Origin: Deltaproteobacteria bacterium
GTDB taxonomy: Bacteria > Desulfobacterota > DSM-4660 > Desulfatiglandales > HGW-15
Direction of reading: 5' to 3'
DNA: 64,000 bases
NCBI GenBank assembly: GCA_020060215.1
Contig: JAGVAP010000021.1
Span: 9,003 to 73,002, forward strand
Shown here: positions 25,428-34,663 of the stretch, piece after piece
Layout: every line of letters starts with the position of its first letter
Position numbering within the stretch: the stretch's first letter is position 1
Program-made: the position numbers and the translations under genes
Notes under the pieces: generated by a model
The model's input: the letters and a program-made list of their open reading frames with translations, nothing else
Told to the model about the DNA's origin: nothing
Database searches by the model: none

Positions 25428-28133
25428 CGCTTTGACCGCCTCGACCTGGTACACTTCAAACACGTCTCCGGGTTTGATGTCCTGGAAATTCTCCAGTCCG
25501 ATGCCGCATTCATACCCGGTCTGCACTTCCTTCACATCATCCTTGAAACGCCGGAGGGAGCTGATCTTCCCGTCGAAGACCACCACATGGTCCCTCAAGA
25601 GGCGCACGTTCGCGTTCCGCTCCACGTGACCGTCCGTCACCTGGCATCCGGCCACGGTGCCGATCTTGGGGATATGAAACACCTCCTTGATATTCGCCCG
25701 TCCGATGACGTTCTCCTTGTAGACCGGCTCCAGCAGCCCGGCCATGGCGTTCCTCACATCCTGGATCGCGTTGTAGATGACGTCGTAGTATCGGATATCC
25801 ACCTTCTCCTTCTCCGCGATCTCGATCGCCCTTGTGTTGGGCCGCACGTTGAAGCCGATGATGATGGCCCCCGATGCGGAGGCGAGCATGACGTCCGTCT
25901 CAGTCACGGCGCCCGTGGAGGAATGGATCACCTTGAGCTTGACCTCCTCGGTGCTTTGTTTCACGAGGGACTCGGAGAGGGCCTCGAGGGATCCCTGGAC
26001 GTCGGCCTTGAGGATGATGTTGAGCTCCTTGATCTTTCCTTCCTGGATCCGGTCAAACAGGTCGTCCAGGCTGACGATGGTCCTCTTGGTCGTGTCCTTG
26101 GCCTTCTGGGCCTCGCGGTACATGATGACCTCTTTGGCCTTCCGCTCATCCTGGATCACGATGAACTCGTCGCCGGCCATGGGCACGCCGGATATGCCGT
26201 AGACCTCGACCGGCATGGACGGGCCGGCCACCGCCATCCGCGTACCGAGATGGTTCAGCATGGCCCGGACCCTTCCGAAATGCTCCCCGCAGACGAAGTA
26301 ATCCCCCTGTTTCAGGGTGCCCCTCTTGATGAGGACCGTCGCCACAGGCCCCCGGTTTTTGTCCAGCTTGGCCTCGATGACCGTGCCTCGGGCGAGCTTG
26401 TCGGGGTTGGCCTTGAGCTCCAGCATCTCCGACTGGAGCAGGATCAGATCCAGCAACTCGTCCACGCCCTGCCCGGTCTTCGCGGAGATGTTCGCGAAGA
26501 TCGTTTCACCGCCCCACTCTTCCGGGGCGAGCCCCAGTTCGGACAATTCCCTTCGAACCTTGTCCACGTTGGCATTCGGCTTGTCGATCTTGTTCACGGC
26601 CACGATCATGGGAATGGATGCGGCACGGGCATGATTGATGGCCTCCCTGGTCTGAGGCATGACTCCGTCATCCGCAGCCACCACCAGGACGATCAGATCC
26701 GTCACCTTCGCCCCCCTGGCCCGCATGGCGGTAAAGGCCTCATGGCCGGGGGTATCGAGGAATACGATGTCTCCCTTCTCCTTCTCCACATAGTAGGCGC
26801 CGATGTGCTGGGTGATGCCGCCGGACTCCGCGGCCGTGATGTTGGATTTCCGGATATAATCGAGAAGGGAGGTCTTCCCGTGGTCGACGTGGCCCATGAT
26901 GGTCACCACAGGGGGCCGGGCCCGCAAGTCCTCCGGCATGTCCTCGGGTTCGGAGAGGATGCTCTCCTCCTGGAAGCGGTCGAGCTCGAGCTCATAACCG
27001 AACTCCTCCGCGACGAGGGAGGCCGTCTCGAAATCCACCGCCTGGTTCAACCCGGCCATCACCCCAAGGGCCATAAGCCTCCTGATCAGGTCGGCCGCCT
27101 TCACGCTCATGGCCCTGGCCAGATCGGAAAGGGTGACCGTCTCCGGGACCCTGAGTCTTCTCTTCGCCGCCTTTGGAGAGGACGCCTCGGCGGGTCTCAA
27201 CTTGCGATGGAGTTCCCTGCCCCCCCCTTCCTTCTTCTTTCGCCTGATCATGCGGCCTTCGTAGAGGTCCGCCCTTTCGAACACCTCCACTTTCCGGTGC
27301 CTGACAATCCCGCGGGGGGTATCGTCTCTGTCCCCGCGCTTCTTTTCCTTTTTCTTCCTTTCAGCGGACTCCGGTTCCTTCTTCGGCGGGGGGGTCACCA
27401 CCGGCTTCAAAGGAGTGGAGGGCGGGGCGACCGGAGCCGGCCTCTCTTCTGCAGCTTCCATCTTCTTTTCTTCTTGGATCTTTCGCGACAAGGGCCCTTC
27501 CTCAGCCCTTCGAATAATCCTCGCAGGCTCTTCCATCTTCCTCTTCTTACCTTTTTTGAATTTGTCCTTGGCAGGGACCTTGGCGGGTTCCTGGACTTCG
27601 GGCTTACGAGTCTCCACGGCTTTCGGCGGTTGCTCCACCGGGGCAGGCTGCTTTGCGGGGGCAGGGGGCTTCTCCTCGGGCGCGGGCTGGACGATGGCTT
27701 CCTGAGCCGCCTCTTCCTGAAGCTCCGGCTCTTCGGGCTCGATGACGGGGGGCTCTTCGGGCTCGACGGCTTCCATTGCGGGCGGAGGCTCCACGTGCAC
27801 TTCGGGCTGCGCTTCGGGCCTGGCTTCCAGCTGCACCTCCGTCGGCTGCGCCGGCGGCGGCGGGGCCGATTCTTCCGGCTCGCCCGGAGCCCTGGACGGC
27901 TCCACAGGCACGGTCATTCGTCTTCGCCGAATCACCGTCGGTCTGATCCTCTTCTCCTCGATGACCTCGGATACCACTCCCGTAGCGATATCCTTGGCCT
28001 TGGCCGCCGTATCTCCGTCCAAAGTGCTCATGTAGTTCTTCACGTTGAGGCCGCCGGCCTTCAATTTCTCCACGAGCTCCTTGCTATCCATGTTAAGGTC
28101 TTTGGCCAACTGATAAACCCTGATCTTCGCCAT
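25419..28133 (-). CDS. infB: translation initiation factor IF-2
   Basis: A 904-aa protein starting [20 protein letters not shown], the standard IF-2 N-terminal helix. A long low-complexity Pro/Glu/Ala/Lys-rich linker (about 75-330) follows. A second IF2_N (about 345-400) comes next, then the GTPase domain with [20 protein letters not shown] and NKIDKPN, and C-terminal domains II to IV. It delivers fMet-tRNA to the 30S P site. It lies directly downstream of ylxR. Confidence 0.97.
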   Translation of the reverse strand: MAKIRVYQLAKDLNMDSKELVEKLKAGGLNVKNYMSTLDGDTAAKAKDIATGVVSEVIEEKRIRPTVIRRRRMTVPVEPSRAPGEPEESAPPPPAQPTEVQLEARPEAQPEVHVEPPPAMEAVEPEEPPVIEPEEPELQEEAAQEAIVQPAPEEKPPAPAKQPAPVEQPPKAVETRKPEVQEPAKVPAKDKFKKGKKRKMEEPARIIRRAEEGPLSRKIQEEKKMEAAEERPAPVAPPSTPLKPVVTPPPKKEPESAERKKKEKKRGDRDDTPRGIVRHRKVEVFERADLYEGRMIRRKKKEGGGRELHRKLRPAEASSPKAAKRRLRVPETVTLSDLARAMSVKAADLIRRLMALGVMAGLNQAVDFETASLVAEEFGYELELDRFQEESILSEPEDMPEDLRARPPVVTIMGHVDHGKTSLLDYIRKSNITAAESGGITQHIGAYYVEKEKGDIVFLDTPGHEAFTAMRARGAKVTDLIVLVVAADDGVMPQTREAINHARAASIPMIVAVNKIDKPNANVDKVRRELSELGLAPEEWGGETIFANISAKTGQGVDELLDLILLQSEMLELKANPDKLARGTVIEAKLDKNRGPVATVLIKRGTLKQGDYFVCGEHFGRVRAMLNHLGTRMAVAGPSMPVEVYGISGVPMAGDEFIVIQDERKAKEVIMYREAQKAKDTTKRTIVSLDDLFDRIQEGKIKELNIILKADVQGSLEALSESLVKQSTEEVKLKVIHSSTGAVTETDVMLASASGAIIIGFNVRPNTRAIEIAEKEKVDIRYYDVIYNAIQDVRNAMAGLLEPVYKENVIGRANIKEVFHIPKIGTVAGCQVTDGHVERNANVRLLRDHVVVFDGKISSLRRFKDDVKEVQTGYECGIGLENFQDIKPGDVFEVYQVEAVKAEL

Positions 28134-28162
28134 CTGTTCCCCCAAGAAACTGAAATCAATGC

Positions 28163-28480
28163 TCAAGAACCCCTGCAACCGTATTTCGCCCAGGCCGGCC
28201 GGAGGGATCTGCACCGGAATGCCCGTTCCAGCCTCCCCTTGGGCAGCTGTTCCAGGCAGGCGGTCTCCTTGCAGACATAGGCCCCTCTGCCCGGTCTGGT
28301 CCCCCGCTCATCCTTGGTCACACACCCCTCCTCGTCCAGGACCAGACGAAGGAGACGGTCCTTGCTCCGCTTGGTCCCGCAGGAGATGCATGTTCGAACA
28401 GGACCGCGTTCGGAGCCTCCCGAGCCCCGCCCGGTCCCCATCTCTGAGTCGGGAACCGTCCCCTTACCGGGCTTCCCCAC
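28163..28480 (-). CDS. YlxR-family (DUF448) RNA-binding protein
   Basis: About 105 aa. The family core reads [20 protein letters not shown], then [20 protein letters not shown]. Start choice: the GTG at 28480 has AAAAGGA about eight bases upstream and lies one base after the nusA stop. Alternatives are the ATG at 28501 (overlapping nusA) and the ATG at 28441 (shorter). YlxR proteins are small basic proteins between nusA and infB, linked in other bacteria to RNase P or transcription regulation. The N-terminal 30 residues are Gly/Ser-rich and probably disordered. Confidence 0.88.
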   Translation of the reverse strand: MGKPGKGTVPDSEMGTGRGSGGSERGPVRTCISCGTKRSKDRLLRLVLDEEGCVTKDERGTRPGRGAYVCKETACLEQLPKGRLERAFRCRSLRPAWAKYGCRGS

Positions 28481-28481
28481 G

Positions 28482-29873
28482 CTATTGGTCCTTTTCCGCA
28501 TCGGAGGCCGTCGCTGCATCCGCATCGACGCGGGTCTGCTCATCCTGCACTTCGGACAACTCCTCCGCCGCATCCGCCTGAACCGCCGGTTCCGAGCCTT
28601 CCTCCGATGTGACCGGTTCAATGTCCTTTGCTGAAGGGGGCTCCTGGGACAGGGCCACGGCGCTTCGGACGATCCGCTGCGCCTTTTCCTCGTCCATATC
28701 CTTCAACTGCATGAGATCGGAGACCTTCGCATCAGCGACCTCGTCGGCGGACTTATATCCGCTCTGGTAGAGGTCGAGGGCCGTCTTCTCCCCTACCCCG
28801 TCGAGGCGGAGCAGGGAATCATAGGCGTCTTTCAAGGCGCGGTTGTAGTTGGTCTCGCTGGTCACATCCAGATGCCATCCGGACAACTTCGAGGCGAGCC
28901 GCACGTTCTGGCCTCTCTTGCCTATGGCCAGGGAGAGCTGATCGTCGGGAACCACGACCTCCATGGTGTGGTTCTCCTCCTCCACGAGCACCCGGATGAT
29001 CTCCGCAGGAGCCAGGGCATTGCAGATGAATTTGGCCGGATCCGGGTCCCAGGGGACGATGTCGATCTTCTCCCCCCGCAACTCCTGCACCACCGCCTGA
29101 ACCCTGCTTCCCTTCATCCCGACGCAGGCCCCGACCGGGTCCACATCGCTGTCCCTGGAAGTAACCGCGATCTTCGCCCTGCTGCCGGGCTCCCTCGCCA
29201 CCTGCATGATCGTGACGATCCCCTCTGCGATCTCGGGCACCTCGTTTTCGAAAAGGGCGGAAAGGAAATTGGGGTGCGTGCGCGACAGGACGATCTGGGG
29301 TCCTCTGCTGAACTGCTTCACGTCCAGGATGTACGCCCGAATCCGGTCTCCCTGCTTGTACGACTCCTTGGGGATCTGCTCCTTCGACGGAAGCTCGGCC
29401 TCGGTACGGCCCAGGTTCACGATGATTCCACCCTTGTCGAATCGCTGTACGATGCCGTGAACGATCTCTCCCCTTCGATCCTTGTAGTCGCCGTAGACGA
29501 GATTCCTTTCGGCCTCCCTGAGGCGCTGCATGATCACCTGCTTGGCGGATTGAGCGGCTATCCTCCCGAATTCATCCGTATCCATCTTGATCCCGAGGCT
29601 GTCGCCGACCTGTGATTCCGGGTCCATCCTTTGCGCCTCCTCAAGGGACACCTCGAGGCTGTCGTTGGTGACCTTCTCCACCACCTGCTTGAACTCGAAG
29701 ACCTCGATCTCGCCCACCTCGTCATTGAAATTCACTTCCAGTTCATAGGCGGGACCCAGCTTCTTCTTCGCCGCAGCCTTGACGGCCTCCTCGAGGGTCT
29801 TGATCAACACCTCGCGATCAACCCCTTTCTCCCGGCTCACTTGATCGATCACTCTCTTCAGATCTGTTGCCAT
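28482..29873 (-). CDS. nusA: transcription termination/antitermination protein NusA
   Basis: A 463-aa protein. The N-terminal RNA polymerase-binding domain (1-125) is followed by an S1 domain (about 130-200, GIVQRFDKGGIIVNLGRTEA) and two KH domains (about 225-345, with VGACVGMKGSRVQ and SLAIGKRGQNVRLA). A C-terminal helix-hairpin-helix repeat region (about 355-405) leads into an acidic tail. It modulates pausing, intrinsic termination and antitermination. Its operon leader carries a terminator-like hairpin against rimP, which would suit feedback by NusA as known in E. coli; here that is inference. Confidence 0.97.
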   Translation of the reverse strand: MATDLKRVIDQVSREKGVDREVLIKTLEEAVKAAAKKKLGPAYELEVNFNDEVGEIEVFEFKQVVEKVTNDSLEVSLEEAQRMDPESQVGDSLGIKMDTDEFGRIAAQSAKQVIMQRLREAERNLVYGDYKDRRGEIVHGIVQRFDKGGIIVNLGRTEAELPSKEQIPKESYKQGDRIRAYILDVKQFSRGPQIVLSRTHPNFLSALFENEVPEIAEGIVTIMQVAREPGSRAKIAVTSRDSDVDPVGACVGMKGSRVQAVVQELRGEKIDIVPWDPDPAKFICNALAPAEIIRVLVEEENHTMEVVVPDDQLSLAIGKRGQNVRLASKLSGWHLDVTSETNYNRALKDAYDSLLRLDGVGEKTALDLYQSGYKSADEVADAKVSDLMQLKDMDEEKAQRIVRSAVALSQEPPSAKDIEPVTSEEGSEPAVQADAAEELSEVQDEQTRVDADAATASDAEKDQ

Positions 29874-29895
29874 GCGCTCACTCCGTTTTCTTAGT

Positions 29896-29992
29896 CAGGT
29901 TCCGCGTTCAGCGTTTCCCCGTTCCCACGGCTCCGCCGGCCGGCCCGTCTTCGCCCCTTCAACCCTGAACCCCTGAACCTTTGAACCGCTCT
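29896..29992. repeat. 'CAACCCTGAACCCCTGAACC' word DNA (family M)
   Basis: Words such as GGTTCCGCGTTCAGCGTTTC and CTTCAACCCTGAACCCCTGA followed by ACCTTTGAACC fill the rimP-nusA gap. A shorter relative, GGTTCGGGGTTCAGCGTTCA, is at 51371-51390. Confidence 0.65.
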
Positions 29993-29995
29993 CCC

Positions 29996-30469
29996 CTAGG
30001 ACTCGAACTCATAAACGAGGTTGGCCTTTTCGACCTCGGACCTGGCCAGGGTCACCTCTTGTCCGTTGGTCTCCATCAAGAGATTCCCCTCTCGGAACCC
30101 GGTCAGCGTGCCCGTGAAATTCCGACGCCCCCCCACCGGGACGGCTGTTCGTACCTTGATCTTCTTGCCTACCGCTCCCTCGAAATCCCGGTCCTTCCTC
30201 AGGGGCCTGTTCAGCCCCGGCGAGGATACCTCGAGGACGTATCGATGAGGGATCAGGTCGTGGACATCCATCACATCCCCCATCTCCCGGCTCACGCGGG
30301 CGCAGTCATCCAAGGTAACGCCCTTTTCCCTATCGATGTAGAGCCGCAAAACCCACCTTCCCCGCTCCATCAGGTATTCGAGGTCCACCAGTTCAAACCC
30401 GATATCCTCCAGGATCGGCTCCAGCAGCCGGAGAACCTGCTCGACGATTGTGGCGTTCCTGCTCATCAT
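29996..30469 (-). CDS. rimP: ribosome maturation factor RimP
   Basis: A 157-aa protein with two domains: the N-terminal alpha/beta domain (GFELVDLEYLMERGRWVLRL) and a C-terminal SH3-like barrel (about 90-155, with DRDFEGAVGKKIKVRT). The motif EVSSPGLNRPL in the middle is diagnostic. It assists 30S assembly. It starts with two consecutive ATG codons and has no recognisable Shine-Dalgarno: the expected position is taken by an intrinsic-terminator-like hairpin. First protein gene of the nusA-infB operon. Confidence 0.95.
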   Translation of the reverse strand: MMSRNATIVEQVLRLLEPILEDIGFELVDLEYLMERGRWVLRLYIDREKGVTLDDCARVSREMGDVMDVHDLIPHRYVLEVSSPGLNRPLRKDRDFEGAVGKKIKVRTAVPVGGRRNFTGTLTGFREGNLLMETNGQEVTLARSEVEKANLVYEFES

Positions 30470-30473
30470 TAAA

Positions 30474-30499
30474 CAAAAAGCGGGCCTTTGGACCCGCTT
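30474..30499 (-). terminator. intrinsic terminator between tRNA-Gly and rimP
   Basis: On the minus strand AAGCGGG pairs with CCCGCTT (the stem can extend by GG/CC around a bulge), followed by TTTTTGTTT. The U-tract ends five bases before the rimP ATG. Reads as a standard Rho-independent terminator for tRNA-Gly, yet any transcript entering rimP from upstream must cross it. Confidence 0.8.
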
Positions 30500-30653
30500 C
30501 CTTCTGCAGACTGGATTGTTGCTCGACTTAGATCACAAGAAAATCATCAGCAGGGAAACCTACCATGTCCGCAATCTGAAGAAGGCCCCTGCTCCTGACG
30601 GAGACATGAACCACCTCAAAAAGGGAATCGGGCCTCCGGTTCGACGAAGACAC

Positions 30654-30729
30654 TGGAGCGGGCAACGGGGTTCGAACCCGCGACCCCAAGCTTGGGAAGC
30701 TTGTGCTCTACCAACTGAGCTATGCCCGC
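30654..30729 (-). tRNA. tRNA-Gly, anticodon TCC, CCA encoded
   Basis: The minus strand gives acceptor GCGGGCA pairing with TGCCCGC, then discriminator T and encoded CCA. The D arm is GCTCAGTTGGTAGAGC, the anticodon arm AAGCTTCCCAAGCTT (anticodon TCC) and the T arm GCGGGTTCGAACCCCGT. Total 76 nt with normal arms. It decodes GGA/GGG glycine codons. It lies about 185 bp upstream of rimP on the same strand, taking the place of the initiator tRNA that precedes rimP-nusA in enterics. Confidence 0.97.
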
Positions 30730-30825
30730 TGAACCCGTTTCGTCGCCGGCTCCGGTGACTCCAAAGAGTCCACCCGAGCTCCAAGGCTCACAAAACTCCA
30801 TAATAGTTAACATATAGGGGATCAA

Positions 30826-30831
30826 AGTCAA
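30826..30831 (-). promoter_or_regulatory. possible -35 element for tRNA-Gly
   Basis: The minus strand carries TTGACT (30831-30826) in AT-rich DNA, followed 17-20 bp downstream by AACTATTAT, which could hold a -10. The best -10 reading has poor spacing, so the exact promoter is uncertain. It lies about 97 bp upstream of the tRNA 5' end. Confidence 0.3.
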
Positions 30832-30964
30832 GCCTTAATTTCATGTGAACGGTGACCGATGGATAAGGAAGCCGGTTCCGCCCGCCCCGAGCCACTTGAC
30901 ATCGACCCGTCCTGAAAATAAGATACAAATATCATGCCCGAGGACAAGAGGTGAAAGCTCCGGT

Positions 30965-31798
30965 TTGGAAGAAGACCCAAGTCAAAGTCCGCTAAGGTTT
31001 TTCCGTTCCCTCTTCAAGAGAACTGCGCACATCCATAAAGGAGAGGACCTCACCGAGGAGATCCACGACCTGATGAACGAAGGTCAGGCCAAGGGTTTTT
31101 TCACCGGTGAGGAATCCGAAATGGTCTATGGCGTCCTTGACCTGAGGGATACCACCGTTCACTCCATCATGATCCCACGGACCGGGATCGTCTCCGCTTC
31201 GATCGACTCCACCCTCGGGGAGGTGATCGAGCTGGTCAATAATTGCGGCCATACCCGGATCCCGATCTTCAGGGAGTCGATCGACGACATCGTGGGCATT
31301 CTCCATGCCAAGGACCTCCTCCGGCTCTGGGGCAATGATCCCCAGACGCCGCTCCCCCCCGATATCCTGAGGAGGCCCTACTTCGTTCCGCCTGCGAAGT
31401 GCGTCAGCGAACTCCTGAAGGAGCTGAAGGAGCGGAAGAGCCATCTGGCCATCGTCACCGACGAGTACGGGGGTACGGCGGGGATTATCACCATCGAGGA
31501 CATCCTCGAGGAGATCGTCGGAGAGATCCAGGACGAACACGACAGGGAGCCGCCCTTCCTGACCAGGCTGGACGAAAAATCCATCCTCGTAGACGCCCGC
31601 CTGGAGATCGAGAAGCTGGAGGACCACTTCGGCATCACCCTGCCGCGGAACGGCTATGAGTCCGTAGGCGGGTTCATCATCCATCTCCTGGGAAGGATCC
31701 CCAAGATCGGCGAAAAGGTTCGTTTTGACAACCTGGAGATGACCATCAAGTCCGCAGGCGTGCGGAAGATCGATGAGATTGTCATCACAAGCGTTTAG
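30965..31798 (+). CDS. CBS-domain protein of the CorC/HlyC family
   Basis: About 277 aa. Two CBS domains (about residues 40-160: HSIMIPRTGIVSASIDSTL, then KSHLAIVTDEYGGTAGIITI) and a C-terminal CorC_HlyC transporter-associated domain (about 180-277, with GYESVGGFIIHLLGRIPKIG) are clear. It has no membrane DUF21 domain, like E. coli CorC/YbeX. lnt follows, the same pairing as ybeX-lnt in E. coli. The start is uncertain: TTG at 30965 with GAGG 13 bases upstream gives the normal length; a reading 40 codons longer has an untypical N-terminus. Confidence 0.88.
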   Translation: MEEDPSQSPLRFFRSLFKRTAHIHKGEDLTEEIHDLMNEGQAKGFFTGEESEMVYGVLDLRDTTVHSIMIPRTGIVSASIDSTLGEVIELVNNCGHTRIPIFRESIDDIVGILHAKDLLRLWGNDPQTPLPPDILRRPYFVPPAKCVSELLKELKERKSHLAIVTDEYGGTAGIITIEDILEEIVGEIQDEHDREPPFLTRLDEKSILVDARLEIEKLEDHFGITLPRNGYESVGGFIIHLLGRIPKIGEKVRFDNLEMTIKSAGVRKIDEIVITSV

Positions 31799-31799
31799 C

Positions 31800-31949
31800 T
31801 TTTCACATTCCACATTGATCATCGATCGTTTACTATTGAAAAGAGATCTCTTTCGGCAGTCGTAATCGAAGGCCGGTGCCGGGACAGGAACCGTAGGCCT
31901 TCAATGGAGCCGCCTCTTTCAATATCAGATGACCAATGACAGATGATCA
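31800..31949. repeat. 'GACCAATGACAGATGATCAATG' word DNA (family K) abutting lnt
   Basis: Words such as TTCACATTCCACATTGATCA and TCAGATGACCAATGACAGAT repeat CATTGATC/GATCAATG. They run straight into the lnt ATG at 31950 (GATCAATGAAATATG). Similar words at 47668-47712 and 47915-47935 abut the ccsA end and the THUMP-methyltransferase start. Confidence 0.7.
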
Positions 31950-33515
31950 ATGAAATATGATAAATGGTTCCATGCCGTCCTTTCCGGACTGCTGCTGACG
32001 CTTTCCTTCCCGCCCCTGAAGGTCCCCTGGCTTGCGTGGATAGCGCTCGTCCCCCTGCTGAAGGCCGCATCGTCGAGTTCGACGAGACGCGAGGCCTTCA
32101 TGGTCGGGATGGTCGCCGGGCTTGCACACTATTTCACCCTCATGTACTGGATCGTCGTCGTCCTGGGGCACTACGGAGGGCTCCCCCTGCCCGCCAGCAT
32201 CGGCGTCCTTGTCCTGTTCTGCCTGTATCTGGCCCTCTACCCATCCTTGTTCGCGATGCTCGCGGCCGAACTGGACGGCCGCCGGTTCCAGATCTTCGGG
32301 CTGGGCGCCCTCTGGGTGGGAACCGAGCTCCTGCGGGCCAAGGCCCTGACCGGATTCCCCTGGTCTCTGCTCGGCCACTCCCAGTTTGACCAGCTTCGGC
32401 TGATCCAGGTCTCGGATCTGGTCGGCGCCTATGGGATCTCGTTCCTCATCGTCGCGTCCAATGCGCTCCTTTTCCTCCTCATCTTCAAGACCAAGACCTT
32501 TTCAAGCCGTCTCAGGAAGGCGGAGGCTGCCGCCGTGGGGATCATGTTCGCGGCAGCCGTTGCATACGGCACGTCTCGGCTGAACGAATATGGGGAGAAG
32601 GGGAACCCCCGGAAGAGCGTCAAGGTGGCCGTCGTCCAGGGGAACATCGATCAATCCGTCAAGTGGAACCCCGATTACCAGAGGAAGACCATCCAGATCT
32701 ACGAGGAGCTCACGGATCGCGCGGCCTCCTTCAATCCGGACCTCGTGGTATGGCCCGAGACAGCGGTCCCTTTCTTTTATCAGGAGCAGAACGAGCTCTC
32801 GAAAAAGGTGGTGCAGATCGCCGTGGAAGAAGGGACCGCCCTCATCTTCGGGAGTCCCGCCTATGGGGTGACCAGGGAGGGACCCCGGTACTACAACCGG
32901 GCCTATGCGATCTCGAAAGACGGCAAGGTGACGGGGTTCTACGACAAGATGCACCTCGTTCCGTTCGGGGAGTATGTGCCCCTCAAAGGCCTGCTCTTCT
33001 TTGTGGACCGTCTTGTCCCCGCAGCCGGGGATTTCGCATCGGGGGAGATACTGAAGCCCCTCCAGTCCGGGGATCTCACCGCCGGGATCCTGATCTGTTT
33101 CGAGGTCCTCTTCCCCGAGCTTTCACGGGGACAGGTCCGGATGGGTGCCGACGTCCTCGTCAACCTGACCAACGATGCATGGTTCGGAAGGACGAGCGCC
33201 CCCTACCAGCATCTCAGCATGGCCGTTTTCAGGGCGGTGGAAAACAGGATCCCGGTGGTGAGGGCCGCCAACACGGGAATCAGCGCCTTCATCGACCCGA
33301 CCGGAGAGATCACGACCAGGAGCGCCATTTTTGAGAGGGACGTTCTGGTGGCGGAGGTGGGGGTCTCCCCTTCTCCGATCGGGTTCTATACCCGCCATGG
33401 GGATCTCTTCGCCTTTTTTCTGACCGCCTTCAGCGCGATTCAGATTGTTTTCATTATGTGGTATAAAAGAGACAAAACAGCCACCAAGACACGGAGACAC
33501 AAGGAGACCACTTAG
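31950..33515 (+). CDS. lnt: apolipoprotein N-acyltransferase
   Basis: A 521-aa inner-membrane enzyme. The N-terminal ~205 residues hold multiple membrane helices. The nitrilase-type domain has the catalytic triad Glu270 (VVWPETAVPF), Lys333 (YDKMHLVPFGEYVP) and Cys383 (LICFEVLFPE). A last helix lies near 488-505. It adds the third acyl chain to lipoprotein N-terminal Cys. It pairs with the upstream CorC-like gene. Oddity: the final twelve residues (TATKTRRHKETT) and the stop codon come from a family B inverted repeat, and the ATG lies against family K word DNA. Confidence 0.95.
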   Translation: MKYDKWFHAVLSGLLLTLSFPPLKVPWLAWIALVPLLKAASSSSTRREAFMVGMVAGLAHYFTLMYWIVVVLGHYGGLPLPASIGVLVLFCLYLALYPSLFAMLAAELDGRRFQIFGLGALWVGTELLRAKALTGFPWSLLGHSQFDQLRLIQVSDLVGAYGISFLIVASNALLFLLIFKTKTFSSRLRKAEAAAVGIMFAAAVAYGTSRLNEYGEKGNPRKSVKVAVVQGNIDQSVKWNPDYQRKTIQIYEELTDRAASFNPDLVVWPETAVPFFYQEQNELSKKVVQIAVEEGTALIFGSPAYGVTREGPRYYNRAYAISKDGKVTGFYDKMHLVPFGEYVPLKGLLFFVDRLVPAAGDFASGEILKPLQSGDLTAGILICFEVLFPELSRGQVRMGADVLVNLTNDAWFGRTSAPYQHLSMAVFRAVENRIPVVRAANTGISAFIDPTGEITTRSAIFERDVLVAEVGVSPSPIGFYTRHGDLFAFFLTAFSAIQIVFIMWYKRDKTATKTRRHKETT

Positions 33516-33541
33516 CTTCGTGCCTCCGTGTCTTGGTGGCT
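33479..33541. repeat. 18-bp perfect inverted repeat, family B, overlapping the lnt 3' end
   Basis: AGCCACCAAGACACGGAG (33479-33496) and its exact reverse complement (33524-33541) flank a 27-bp spacer that contains the lnt stop codon (33513-33515). A GC-rich stem with no T-tract. It could protect or end the lnt transcript. Confidence 0.9.
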
Positions 33542-33566
33542 GCTCTTACAAGGAGGACGCAAATCG

Positions 33567-34662
33567 ATGAACAACGAACTGCTGACAAGGATCGAAGCCG
33601 TTTTGGAGCACCTGCAAGGGCTCCGAGGTCATCTTTGACTTGGAGGCCAAGCAGAAGGAGCTCGATGAGATCGAAAAGATCATGTCGGACCCCGCCTTCT
33701 GGCAGAAGGACCGGGAAGAGATTTCCAGGCTCGGCCAGCAGCGGGTCAGCCTGAGGGACAACATCGAAAGCTGGGAACGCTACAGGCGCGAGGCCGAGGA
33801 TGCCAGGCTTCTCGCCCAGATGGCCCTGGAGGAGGAGGACGAGTCTTCCCTCAAGGAGGTGGAGAAGGATGTCAACCGCATCGAAAGGGAGATCAAGGGG
33901 CTGGAGGAGCAGCTTCTCCTGGGAGACCCGGATGACAAGAGAAACGCCATCCTCGCCATCAATGCGGGCGCCGGGGGCACCGAGGCGCAGGACTGGGTGG
34001 AGATGCTCCTGAGGATGTACCTCCGCTGGTGTGAATCCAGGGGATTCGCGACCCGGGTCATCGACCACCAGCCCGGAGATGAGGCCGGCGTAAAGAACGT
34101 CACCTTCACGGTCAACGGCCCATACGCTTATGGGTTCCTGAAGGCGGAGCACGGAATCCACAGGATGGTCCGGATCTCGCCCTTCGACTCCACCGGGAGG
34201 CGGCATACCTCTTTTGCCTCCGTATCGGTCCTGCCCGAGGTCGATACGGACATCAAGATCGAGGTGGACGAAAAGGACATCCGGATCGACACCTTCAGGG
34301 CGAGCGGCCCCGGCGGTCAGCACGTGAACAAGACCAGCTCGGCCGTTCGAATCACGCACATGCCCACAGGGATCGTGGTGCAGTGTCAGAACGAGAAGTC
34401 CCAGCACCGGAACAAAGAGATGGCCATGAAGGTGCTCAAGGCGAGGCTCTACGAGATTGAAAAGAACAGGCTGGAGGAGAAGAAGCAGAAGATCCACGAG
34501 ACCCAGAAAGAGATCGCGTGGGGCAGCCAGATCAGGTCCTATGTCTTCAACCCGTACAGGCTGGTCAAGGATCACCGGACCAATGTGGAGGTCGGGAACC
34601 TCGAACGGGTGATGGACGGAGACCTGGATATGTTCATCGATGCCTATCTTCGGATGAAATAG
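33567..34662 (+). CDS. prfB: peptide chain release factor 2, with programmed +1 frameshift
   Basis: Frame 0 starts at the ATG at 33567 (AGGAGG upstream) and reads 23 codons to an in-frame TGA at 33636-33638 in the context GAGGTCATCTTTGAC. A +1 slip on CTT continues at GAC (33637) to the stop at 34662, giving about 364 aa. CTTTGAC and an upstream GAGG Shine-Dalgarno-like stimulator are the standard RF2 autoregulatory site. In the main frame, the peptidyl-hydrolysis motif GGQ lies within [18 protein letters not shown], and the stop-recognition region SPFDS lies upstream of it. RF2 terminates at UGA and UAA. Confidence 0.97.
33625..33639 (+). promoter_or_regulatory. prfB +1 frameshift (recoding) site
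   Basis: GAGGT, then CAT, then CTT TGA C. The in-frame UGA is poorly read when RF2 is scarce, letting the ribosome slip from CUU to UUU and restore the reading frame. Spacing from the Shine-Dalgarno-like GAGG to CTT matches the known site. Confidence 0.93.
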
Positions 34663-34663
34663 G

